64,000 nt of DNA from Bacillus sp. FSL K6-3431 (lineage in GTDB: Bacteria > Bacillota > Bacilli > Bacillales > Bacillaceae_C): contig NZ_JBBOCT010000001.1 in assembly GCF_038002605.1 (NCBI RefSeq), forward strand, positions 620,001 to 684,000, in the 5' to 3' direction. Below, in pieces: positions 24,240 to 31,828 of this stretch (its first letter is position 1; every line of letters starts with the position of its first letter). Under the pieces are notes generated by a model. The model saw only the letters and a list, made by a program, of their open reading frames with translations. It was not told the DNA's origin and did not search any database. The position numbers were made by a program, and so were the translations under genes.

Positions 24240-25181
24240 ATGTTTAAAGTACCTGGTCATCATCATATTTCGATGATGACGAAAAACGCTCAAATAAATA
24301 ATCAATTTTATCAAAAAGTATTAGGACTACGCAGAGTGAAAAAGACTGTAAATCAAGACGATCCTTCGATGTATCACTTATTTTACGGCGATTTAACCGG
24401 TAGTGCGGGAACTGAGCTATCATTTTTTGAAATGCCTCTTGTAGGAAGGACACACCGTGGCACAAATGCTATTACTCAAATCGGCTTACTTGTTCCATCA
24501 TTTGAAAGTCTCGTATATTGGAAAAAGCGTTTTGAGTCAATGAATGTTAAGCATGATGAAATTACAAAATATGTTGGACGGGATGCGCTCCATTTTGAAG
24601 ACTCTGAAGGACTGCGAATGATCTTAATAAATAATAACGGTGAATATATTCCTGATTATTGGTCAGCGTGGGGAGATTCTTTCGTCGAAGAAAAGCACCG
24701 TATCTTAGGAATGGGGGCAGTCGAAATAACAGTCCGCCATTTGGATAAAACAGCCAAAATGCTACGAGATATCTTTGGTTACTTTGAAGTAAGCCGTTCA
24801 GATACAGAAGCAATTTATCAGTCTATTGCAGGGCAATCATTAGGAGAAATTGTCATTAAACAGCAAGATGGGGAAAGAGAAAAACCTGGTAGAGGAAGCA
24901 TCCATCATCTGGCAATTCGTGTGAACAATGAGGAGGAATTACGTTATTGGGATGGGATCGTTAAAGAGCGTGGCTTTCACTCAACTGGAATTGTCGATCG
25001 TTTTTATTTTAAGAGTTTATATTTCCGTGAATCCAATGGCATTCTATTTGAGATTGCGACGGATGGTCCTGGATTTACTGTAGATTCGACAGTTGAAGAA
25101 TTAGGGAAAATATTAGATTTACCACCATTTTTAGAAAAACGACGTACAGAAATTGAAGCGAAATTAGTACCAATAGATTAA
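24240..25181 (+). CDS. ring-cleaving dioxygenase, MhqO/MhqA-type (glyoxalase fold)
   Basis: A 313-residue extradiol-type dioxygenase built from two vicinal-oxygen-chelate modules. The opening GHHHISMMTKNAQINNQFYQ, then KTVNQDDPSMYHLFYGD, and the second-module RGSIHHLAIRVNN match the hydroquinone dioxygenases MhqA/MhqE/MhqO of Bacillus. Metal ligands are likely HHHIS, IHHLA and the Glu in GILFEIATDGPGF. It should cleave catechol- or hydroquinone-like rings. AAGGAGG precedes the ATG. It is followed by an LLM oxidoreductase after 16 bases and sits behind a MarR gene, which supports an aromatic/quinone detoxification role. Confidence 0.9.
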   Translation: MFKVPGHHHISMMTKNAQINNQFYQKVLGLRRVKKTVNQDDPSMYHLFYGDLTGSAGTELSFFEMPLVGRTHRGTNAITQIGLLVPSFESLVYWKKRFESMNVKHDEITKYVGRDALHFEDSEGLRMILINNNGEYIPDYWSAWGDSFVEEKHRILGMGAVEITVRHLDKTAKMLRDIFGYFEVSRSDTEAIYQSIAGQSLGEIVIKQQDGEREKPGRGSIHHLAIRVNNEEELRYWDGIVKERGFHSTGIVDRFYFKSLYFRESNGILFEIATDGPGFTVDSTVEELGKILDLPPFLEKRRTEIEAKLVPID

Positions 25182-25197
25182 GAAGGAGAGAGTGAAC

Positions 25198-26256
25198 ATG
25201 GAGCAATATCGTATCAATCAAAGTAAAGGAATTGAATTCGGTTTATATTCGATTGGGGATCATCTATTTAATCCACATACAGGCGCTATGATTAGCGCCG
25301 AACAGCGAATTCAAGAATTAATTGACGCTAGTATGCTTGCTGATGAGGCAGGAATTGATGTATTTGCAGTCGGCGAAAGTCATCAAACTCATTTTACAAC
25401 TCAGGCACATACAGTCATTTTAGGGGCCATTGCGCAAGCGACAAAAAATATTAAAATTGCCAGCTCAGCAACGGTATTAAGCGTATCAGATCCCGTTCGT
25501 GTGTATGAAGACTTTGCCACAATTGATTTAATATCAAAGGGGCGAGCGGAAATTGTCGCTGGACGAGGTTCGCGTACAGGGGCATATGATTTGCTCGGAT
25601 ATAATGTACGTGACTATGAGGAATTATTTGAAGAAAAAATGGAACTTTTGATGAAGTTGAATAAGGAAGAAAAAGTTACTTGGGAAGGTCAATACCGTGC
25701 ACCGCTTAAAAATGCAATGATTCTCCCGCAGCCTTTAAACAGTCATTTACCAATTTGGCGTGCAGTTGGGGGCCCACCTGCTAGTGCAATTAAAGCGGGT
25801 TATGCAGGAGTACCGATGATGCTGACAACGCTAGGTGGTCCCGCAATTAACTTTAAGGCTTCAGTGGATGCGTATCGTGGGGCAGCTGAGCGTAGCGGTT
25901 TTGATCCTGCGACGTTGCCAATCGCAACGACGAGTTTATTTTATACAGCAGCAACTTCTCAAGATGCACTAAGAGAATCCTACCCACACTTGAATGCTGG
26001 TATGATTGCGTTAAGAGGTGGCGGCTATCCAAAACAACAATTTGCGCAAGCTACTGATTATCGAGATGCGCTAATGATAGGCAGTCCACAACAAATTATT
26101 GAAAAGATGATTTACCAATATGAACTATATGGTCAACAACGCTTTATGGCTCAGATTGATTTTGGTGGCGTGCCATTTGCTAAGATTGCGAGAAATATTG
26201 AGTTAATCGCTACAGAAATTATGCCAGTGGTTAAGAAATATACGAGGGGGGATTAA
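25198..26256 (+). CDS. LLM class flavin-dependent oxidoreductase
   Basis: A 352-residue luciferase-like TIM-barrel monooxygenase. GIEFGLYSIGDH opens the barrel; IASSATVLSVSDPVRVYEDF and GRAEIVAGRGSRTGAYDLLG are characteristic of the LLM family, followed by LPIWRAVGG and IIEKMIYQYELYG near the end. It would need reduced flavin, which the (now truncated) FMN reductase immediately downstream presumably supplied. AGGAGA is spaced 9 bases from the ATG at 25198; the GTG at 25192 is too close to the ribosome site. Confidence 0.9.
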   Translation: MEQYRINQSKGIEFGLYSIGDHLFNPHTGAMISAEQRIQELIDASMLADEAGIDVFAVGESHQTHFTTQAHTVILGAIAQATKNIKIASSATVLSVSDPVRVYEDFATIDLISKGRAEIVAGRGSRTGAYDLLGYNVRDYEELFEEKMELLMKLNKEEKVTWEGQYRAPLKNAMILPQPLNSHLPIWRAVGGPPASAIKAGYAGVPMMLTTLGGPAINFKASVDAYRGAAERSGFDPATLPIATTSLFYTAATSQDALRESYPHLNAGMIALRGGGYPKQQFAQATDYRDALMIGSPQQIIEKMIYQYELYGQQRFMAQIDFGGVPFAKIARNIELIATEIMPVVKKYTRGD

Positions 26257-26257
26257 T

Positions 26258-26551
26258 ATTAAAATTGTAGGAATCTCGGGCTCAAATGTTGGATCCAAGA
26301 CAAGAGTAGCGATGGATCATACACTTAATAAAGCTTCTGAAAAGTACCCAGAAGCGGAGATTACATTACTAGATTTAGCTGAATATGAAATGGTCTTTAG
26401 TGATGGGCGTAATTACTGGGAATATGATGGTGATACAAAGTATGTAACGGAGACGATCATGGGAGCAGACGCTATTATTATTGGTACTCCTGTATTTCAA
26501 GCATCCATTCCTGCCACTATCCATAGTAACCTGATATTTTGTTGCAATTGA
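26258..26551 (+). pseudogene. NADPH-dependent FMN reductase, 3'-truncated, AUU at the start position
   Basis: The frame reads KIVGISGSNVGSKTR (flavodoxin-like phosphate loop) through ADAIIIGTPVFQASIPATIH, the usual FMN-reductase core, then departs into SNLIFCCN and a stop. About half of the normal 180 residues are missing. A GAGGGGGG site lies 6 bases before an ATT codon at 26258, exactly where ATG is expected; the first ATG is internal at 26312. It overlaps the end of the LLM operon and is probably a broken last gene. Confidence 0.75.
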
Positions 26552-26678
26552 GAAAATGGATTCCCCAATCTTAACTATATAAATAAACATATATCTACCT
26601 CTTTCCCAAGCTAGTCATTAAGTTAAATATATATGATGTTTATTGATTCATAACCCATTGAGTTAACCATTGATAATC

Positions 26679-26708
26679 AAAAAACCACTCAAAAAGGAGA
26701 GAGTGGTT
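26679..26708 (-). terminator. rho-independent terminator of the 2Fe-2S ferredoxin gene
   Basis: AACCACTC (26683-26690) pairs with GAGTGGTT (26701-26708). On the minus strand the stem is followed by six T residues. Confidence 0.75.
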
Positions 26709-26746
26709 AAGTAGCTTATATTTTGTTTTTGATATTAAATGCCAAT

Positions 26747-27082
26747 TTAGTCAGCTGGTCTTGGACCAGCTGACTTTCCAGTATTTTCTACTGTCATAAT
26801 TGGGCGAACGGTAATATCTCCATTCACAAGAATTTGACATGATAAACGCAAACAATCTTCGAATAATTGGTCATCAATGCCTTTATTCGAAAAGGCTTTT
26901 TTTTCGTTATTGGTTACCTCGAAAAAGTCACCTGCCAATACTTCTACTCTGCAAGTTGTACATATTGCTTTGCCTCCGCAGCGATGGAGAATATTTACTT
27001 CGTTGTCTTCCAGTGCTAAAACTAACTTTTTTCCCATTTCCACTTCAAAAGTTCCTTGTCCAAATACAGTTACGTAAGGCAT
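26747..27082 (-). CDS. 2Fe-2S ferredoxin
   Basis: A 111-residue beta-grasp ferredoxin. Cluster cysteines are visible in HRCGGKAICTTCR and LRLSCQ, the C-x5-C-x2-C...C spacing of adrenodoxin-like or ISC-type ferredoxins rather than the C-x4-C of plant ferredoxins. An upstream extension to 27097 is open, but GGAGG is 7 bases before the ATG at 27082. A perfect 11-bp hairpin with 3-base loop (26750-26774) covers its last codons. It is alone on the minus strand between a truncated reductase and a kinase; its redox partner is not evident. Confidence 0.88.
   Translation of the reverse strand: MPYVTVFGQGTFEVEMGKKLVLALEDNEVNILHRCGGKAICTTCRVEVLAGDFFEVTNNEKKAFSNKGIDDQLFEDCLRLSCQILVNGDITVRPIMTVENTGKSAGPRPAD
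26750..26774 (-). repeat. perfect hairpin over the 3' end of the ferredoxin gene
   Basis: GTCAGCTGGTC (26750-26760) and GACCAGCTGAC (26764-26774) are perfect inverted arms with a TTG loop. The hairpin covers the codons before the stop. No T run follows, so it may stabilise the mRNA 3' end. Confidence 0.6.
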
Positions 27083-27192
27083 TTTGTACCTCCACATATA
27101 AAATCATAAATCAAATGGTCTTTAATATAGTTATTCTCTTACCTAGCATCCTGTATACATGAAATGTAAATCATTTCTATAATGTTCAAAAG

Positions 27193-28677
27193 GTGAAAAC
27201 GAGGATACAAAAGAGTTTGCGTTTCCAGCTGATTCTTACCTTTATCATTGGTTTTGTAGGATCAGGTGCTGTGTTAAGCGTAACATTCGTCATATTTTAC
27301 AATATGACGAAAACTCCACGTATAGATTACCAAAGTAGCATGGAAGAAATTGAACGGGAGGCATTGTGGATTGTTGACCTAATTGAGACACAGCAAGAAA
27401 AAATCACTCAAGATTCCTTATTTCTTCAGAAAGCGATAAATGATACTGCTGAAAATGAAAATTTAAAAATATTAATCGTTGATAAGAATGGTAGAGTTGT
27501 ATTTAAACCCAAACATGCACCAGAAATGCAAATTAATATCCATAAAATTATTCAGCAATCAATAAACATAAAACGGAATAAATATATGGACGAAAACTTT
27601 GAAAACGGCAAACAACAATTCCATAGTATTTACCCCGTTACGATTAACGATCAAGATGAATATGTAGTTGTCTCTGGTGTTATTAACGGTAGATCAAGCT
27701 TTTCAGCAACATCAGGTTGGGAACCGATTCCGTTGTTTTTCGCGCTAATAGCTTTTATTTTCTTATTTTATCTTCTTACCAGAAAAAAAATAAAGTATCT
27801 CAAAGAACTAACAGAGGGATTATGGACTATTTCAAAAGGCGATCTTGCTTTTCGAGTGGAACCAAAAAGCAAGGATGAACTAGGTGTATTTGCTAACACC
27901 ATTAATCATATGGCAGGAGAGCTACAAACAAAAATTGAACGGGAACGACAGCTTGAAAAAACGAAAAGTGTATTAATCACCAACGTATCTCATGATTTAA
28001 GGACTCCACTTACATCAATGATTGGTTATTTGAAGCTAGTAATTGATAAAAAATACAAAAATATCAATCAGATGGAATCTTATATTCAGATTGCCTACGG
28101 TCAAACAGATAAATTAAAAATGTTGGTTGAAGATTTATTTGAGTATACGAAGCTCACAGATAATAACACTATTCTAGAGAAGCAAAAGATTTGTCTAAAT
28201 GAACTTTTGGAACAACTTATAGAGGAATTGGTACCTGTTTGCACTGAAAACGACATAGTAATGGTTAAGGAGCTTTACAAAGAAAAAGTTTTTATGCTGG
28301 CTGATCCGGATAAACTGGTAAGAGTCTTTGAAAATTTACTAACCAACGCGTTAAGGTATAGCCAGAAGCCTGGAGAAATAAAAGTACGATTGGTAAAAGA
28401 AGAAAATAGTATAATTATTTCTATTCATAATAATGGAGAAGTAATTCCAGAAGAAGATTTACCACGTATATTTAATCGATTTTACCGTGTTGAAAAATCT
28501 AGAACAGCTTCTCAAGGTGGATCAGGGTTAGGATTAGCCATTTCGAAAAGTATTATTGATCTACACGGGGGGCATATATGGGCTGAAAGCTCCACATGTG
28601 AGACCAAGTTTTCTGTACAGTTTAACATAGTTGATTTAAAAACTGAGATTCGAACAACAGAGAACAGCTTTACTTAA
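27193..28677 (+). CDS. orphan sensor histidine kinase with HAMP domain
   Basis: A 494-residue membrane sensor kinase. There are transmembrane segments at about residues 11-33 and 178-198, an extracytoplasmic sensor region between them, a HAMP domain (about 200-255), the phospho-acceptor His in NVSHDLRTPLTSMIG, the N box ENLLTNALRYS, and a G box with GGSGLGLAIS. It resembles VanS/YvrG-type kinases. No response regulator lies beside it, which is unusual for this class. The annotated GTG start has no separate ribosome site (AAAAGGTG includes the GTG), so the start and the upstream sequence may have been altered. Confidence 0.85.
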   Translation: MKTRIQKSLRFQLILTFIIGFVGSGAVLSVTFVIFYNMTKTPRIDYQSSMEEIEREALWIVDLIETQQEKITQDSLFLQKAINDTAENENLKILIVDKNGRVVFKPKHAPEMQINIHKIIQQSINIKRNKYMDENFENGKQQFHSIYPVTINDQDEYVVVSGVINGRSSFSATSGWEPIPLFFALIAFIFLFYLLTRKKIKYLKELTEGLWTISKGDLAFRVEPKSKDELGVFANTINHMAGELQTKIERERQLEKTKSVLITNVSHDLRTPLTSMIGYLKLVIDKKYKNINQMESYIQIAYGQTDKLKMLVEDLFEYTKLTDNNTILEKQKICLNELLEQLIEELVPVCTENDIVMVKELYKEKVFMLADPDKLVRVFENLLTNALRYSQKPGEIKVRLVKEENSIIISIHNNGEVIPEEDLPRIFNRFYRVEKSRTASQGGSGLGLAISKSIIDLHGGHIWAESSTCETKFSVQFNIVDLKTEIRTTENSFT

Positions 28678-29090
28678 TAATAATTAATAAATCAGACGAA
28701 AAATAGTATCAAATGACATCATGGTAATCTTTATCTTCTTTACTTTTCCGGAATCGAGCGCTTTTCTAAAGTAAGAAACGGGCTTTTTTATAAACTGAAC
28801 CATTTAAATATTCTAGAAATAACGAAAGGATATTCCAAGAAGAATAGGAAATATGATCAACACACACCGATAAAAATTACAAAAACAAATAAAAAGCTAG
28901 ATGAAATTTCTTTTAGTTCTTTCATTGATATACCTTCATTCTTTTAAGATTTGTAGATAGTCGAAATTGGAATTAAAATATAATTGCAACTGAACAGGTA
29001 TCCATGAACGGTTTTATGTGTGTTTCCATTTAATTGGATTGTTTATAATGTACTCAATTTTGTATCTTAATAGGGCAGAGTATAGTTTAG
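28678..29090. other. gene-free AT-rich region after the kinase
   Basis: No intact gene. On the minus strand an ATG at 28925 starts a 22-codon hydrophobic reading (MKELKEISSSFLFVFVIFIG) and shifted frames continue with membrane-like sequence to about 28690. This may be a decayed small membrane protein. Confidence 0.45.
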
Positions 29091-29177
29091 TTTAGACTTT
29101 TCAGTCTCAATTGTTTTGCATAAGCGGAAGTTTAGACTTTTTTGTCCAAATTGTTTAGACTTTCTTGTTTTTGTACA
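29091..29177. mobile_element. putative Tn7-like transposon end (TnsB-type repeats)
   Basis: Three direct copies of TTTAGACTTT start at 29091, 29131 and 29154. The outermost one reads GACTTTCTTGTTTTTGTACA and ends at 29177 with ACA, the terminal triplet of Tn7-type ends; Tn7's own left end, as I remember it, is GACTTTATTGTCCGCCCACA, the same length. The middle copy is AGTTTAGACTTTTTTGTCC against Tn7 AGTTTAAGACTTTATTGTCC. By this polarity the element interior would lie to the left. No tns genes or second end were found in the window, so this would be a solitary, decayed end. Confidence 0.45.
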
Positions 29178-29853
29178 TGAAAACTGGATGACGGAAAATT
29201 AATACATAAAACAATAAGTACAAAAGAACATCATTCAGAAAAACAAATATCAGTCAAGCAGTCTTAGAGTCATTAAAAATAAAAGCTCTGGAACATGATA
29301 CATATATTAATTATTGATGGAAAATGGATTAGAAAATCTTTTGATACAAGATTTTACTACATGTAATAAAATCGCGAACCTGTAGATCGAATTCAATATA
29401 AAACGACATACGATAGGGGCTTATTAGCTGAGTATCCTAAGCTACTCCTTTTGAATTTTTCTAGTTTACATAATATATATTATCGGAAGCTGAAACTAAT
29501 TAAGAAACAAGGTCTCATATCATAAGTATACTACTAATATTGAGACGGAATTTATTTTATTCTTATATTCATTTTTTTTTAAAAAAATCATTATTCTGGT
29601 CACTCAACTTGCGTTTGTTTACGTTTATTTACTCCATAGCGTGTTTAAACCAAATTCTTATACTAATATTAACAGCACTTACAAAATTGGATTCTGGTTA
29701 TGGTGGTTAGATTTGTTTACAAACCTTTTTATTAATGCCTGTAATCACTATTTTTCACTTCATTAAATGGATTTACATTCATTGATGAACACACTTTTCT
29801 GTTAGACAAGCTTTTTTCTCTGTTCCTAACTTCATAACACAAAAAAACTAAAC
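29178..29853. other. gene-free region with coding relics
   Basis: At 29216-29317 one frame reads YKRTSFRKTNISQAVLESLK and continues KALEHDTYINY before a stop, like a ribbon-helix-helix DNA-binding protein remnant. At about 29612-29784 another frame encodes hydrophobic stretches (FTFIYSIACLNQILILILT) interrupted by one stop, like a membrane protein remnant. No intact gene is seen. Confidence 0.45.
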
Positions 29854-30060
29854 TTACTTATTCATCCACTTTTCTAGAAGTTCATGAAATGTTTCATTTT
29901 TCGTTATAATAACATACCAAAGAAACAAACTTATTATTATTGTTAAAAAGCGCGGCTGTCCTTCGAAATAAATTTGTACAGGAATAACATAAACAAGGCT
30001 AACTATACCGAATGATATCGCTAATAATTCAATATAAAAACGATATTTTAAAAAATCCAT
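29854..30060 (-). CDS. small hypothetical membrane protein
   Basis: A 68-residue protein with two hydrophobic helices (about 10-30 and 38-52) joined by a short EGQPRF loop and ending with a charged amphipathic tail (TKNETFHELLEKWMNK). A good AAAGGGG ribosome site 8 bases before the ATG supports expression. I do not recognise the family. Confidence 0.6.
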   Translation of the reverse strand: MDFLKYRFYIELLAISFGIVSLVYVIPVQIYFEGQPRFLTIIISLFLWYVIITKNETFHELLEKWMNK

Positions 30061-30296
30061 TGGACAGCCCCTTTCTTGTGTCTAATTTACATATGTGAAT
30101 GTAATCATTTAATAAGAGAGATACAAACCGAGCCTTGGATTTTATGTAATCTATTTGGAAAATACACCACTAAATCACCTTTTATACATACCAATTATTT
30201 TAGTATAGCCATTTTTGTACTATTTAGCTACCGCGAACATTCGTTCTCTAGTGGAGTAAATGGCATTTTCTTATGGTCCACCTTTGCTTCAATATA

Positions 30297-30342
30297 TAAT
30301 AAAAAGCTCAGCACATAACTGAAGCATGTCGCTGAACTTTTT
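30297..30342 (-). terminator. rho-independent terminator of the stay-green homologue gene
   Basis: AAAAAGCTCAGC (30301-30312) pairs with GCTGAACTTTTT (30331-30342) with one G-T type mismatch; on the minus strand it runs into TTTTTATT. Confidence 0.7.
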
Positions 30343-30351
30343 GCATATACT

Positions 30352-30816
30352 CTAATAATTATTATTTAAATAACTTCGTGGTGTGCCAACTTGCTTTATC
30401 ACATTATAATGCGGTATATGCGAATCGTATGTTATATAAATTGGTGCATCTAGTAACCACGGAACATGCCTGTAGAGAGCTGAATCTCCTTTAATAAGGG
30501 TTTGTATCATTTCTGGAAGATTGTCTTGAAGTTGATTATAACGGTTTAATGCCGCCACTTCATCATACTCATTTCCGCCTATAAATACTTTGCCAGATAA
30601 GGTGTATTCTCCGAGCTTTGGCATCCACTCAGCTGTAAGGATGTCTTCGCATCGAACATTTTCCGCATTCATTGCATATTTTGTATCAATTGTCAGTATA
30701 CGTGATCCATCTGTTTCTTTGCTTGTTAGTGTGTATTTCCTTCCATCGACAGGTCCATACTTCGTTGCAGGTGGCATTATTTTAACAGTGAATAAGTAGG
30801 ATCGTAGTTTTTCCAT
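30352..30816 (-). CDS. stay-green (SGR) family protein
   Basis: A 154-residue protein that I recognise as a bacterial member of the Staygreen family (plant SGR/NYE1). The pattern GRKYTLTSKETDGSRILTID, DILTAEWMP, then ALNRYNQLQDNLPEMIQTLI and LLDAPIYITYDSHIPHYN follows the family. Plant SGR is the magnesium dechelatase that opens chlorophyll breakdown; bacterial homologues occur in non-photosynthetic species, where the natural substrate is unclear. It is monocistronic on the minus strand, just downstream of argF, and closed by its own terminator. An AGGGAGGACCTGCACG site precedes the ATG. Confidence 0.8.
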   Translation of the reverse strand: MEKLRSYLFTVKIMPPATKYGPVDGRKYTLTSKETDGSRILTIDTKYAMNAENVRCEDILTAEWMPKLGEYTLSGKVFIGGNEYDEVAALNRYNQLQDNLPEMIQTLIKGDSALYRHVPWLLDAPIYITYDSHIPHYNVIKQVGTPRSYLNNNY

Positions 30817-30889
30817 CGTGCAGGTCCTCCCTTATATTGTTTACTGTATTATATGGAAAATGCCTACATATGGTGAACCTGCCCCTATT

Positions 30890-31828
30890 TTATTCTTGCA
30901 TTAATGCAACCATTATTGCTTTTTGGACATGAAGGCGATTTTCGGCTTCTTCAAAAACAAATGACTGTGGTCCATCTATTACTTCTGCTGTTACCTCTTC
31001 TCCACGCTTAGCTGGGAGACAATGCAGGAATATCGCGTCTTGATTTGCATGGCCCATGAGCTCACTATTTACTTGATACGGTTGGAAAGCTTCTAACCTT
31101 ACCGCTTCTTCCTCTTCCCAGCCCATACTAGTCCAAACGTCCGTGTAAACTGCATCAGCGTCTACTACTGCTGCTTGTGGATCATGTGTAATTTCTATTA
31201 CGGCTCCTGTTTGTTTCGCGATTTCCTTTGCCTTTTCAATTATTTCTTCCTTAGGTTCATAGCCTTTTGGCGTTGCCACTGAACAGTTTACACCCGTTTT
31301 CGCACAACCAAGGATTAAAGAATGAGCAACATTATTTCCATCACCAACATATGCTAGTTTTTTTCCAGTTAATGTTCCTTTTTCTTCGAATAAGGTCAAT
31401 AAATCTGCAAGTGCCTGACATGGATGATAGTCATCCGTTAACCCATTTATAACAGGAACAGTTGAATTAGCTGCCAAATCCTCTACCGCTTCATGACTAT
31501 AGGCACGGATCATAATGCCATCCACGTAGCGTGATAACACTTTTGCAGTATCTGCAACAGATTCCCCTCTACCGATTTGAATATCGTCACGACTTAAAAA
31601 TAGTGCATGCCCTCCTAGTTGGTGCATACCAACTTCAAATGATACTCGTGTTCTAGTCGATGATTTTTCAAAAATCATTCCAAGTGTTTTTCCTTTTAAA
31701 AGATGGTGACATTCACCTTGCTTTTGCTTTGCTTTTAATTCTTTAGCGAGCTCCAAAATATCCATTATTTCATCTGTTGATAAATCTATTAAAGTTAATA
31801 AATGTTTACTATCTGTTAAAATCGTCAT
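30890..31828 (-). CDS. argF: ornithine carbamoyltransferase
   Basis: A 312-residue enzyme that makes citrulline from ornithine and carbamoyl phosphate. The carbamoyl-phosphate loop is [13 protein letters not shown], followed by [11 protein letters not shown] and the ornithine-binding [11 protein letters not shown]. The frame is open upstream to 31906, but AAGGTGA and homology place the start at the ATG 31828, whose A overlaps the TAA of carB (TAATG). It is the last gene of argCJBD-carAB-argF, translationally coupled to carB so that supply of carbamoyl phosphate and its use stay matched. Confidence 0.97.
   Translation of the reverse strand: MTILTDSKHLLTLIDLSTDEIMDILELAKELKAKQKQGECHHLLKGKTLGMIFEKSSTRTRVSFEVGMHQLGGHALFLSRDDIQIGRGESVADTAKVLSRYVDGIMIRAYSHEAVEDLAANSTVPVINGLTDDYHPCQALADLLTLFEEKGTLTGKKLAYVGDGNNVAHSLILGCAKTGVNCSVATPKGYEPKEEIIEKAKEIAKQTGAVIEITHDPQAAVVDADAVYTDVWTSMGWEEEEAVRLEAFQPYQVNSELMGHANQDAIFLHCLPAKRGEEVTAEVIDGPQSFVFEEAENRLHVQKAIMVALMQE

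Noticed and set aside
27098..27192. Remnant of a response regulator gene upstream of the kinase
   Set aside because: No receiver or DNA-binding motif could be read in any frame in this short gap.
30076..30318. 80-codon plus-strand ORF between the small membrane gene and the stay-green gene
   Set aside because: No ribosome site, unusual residue composition and overlap with a terminator; it looks like chance reading.
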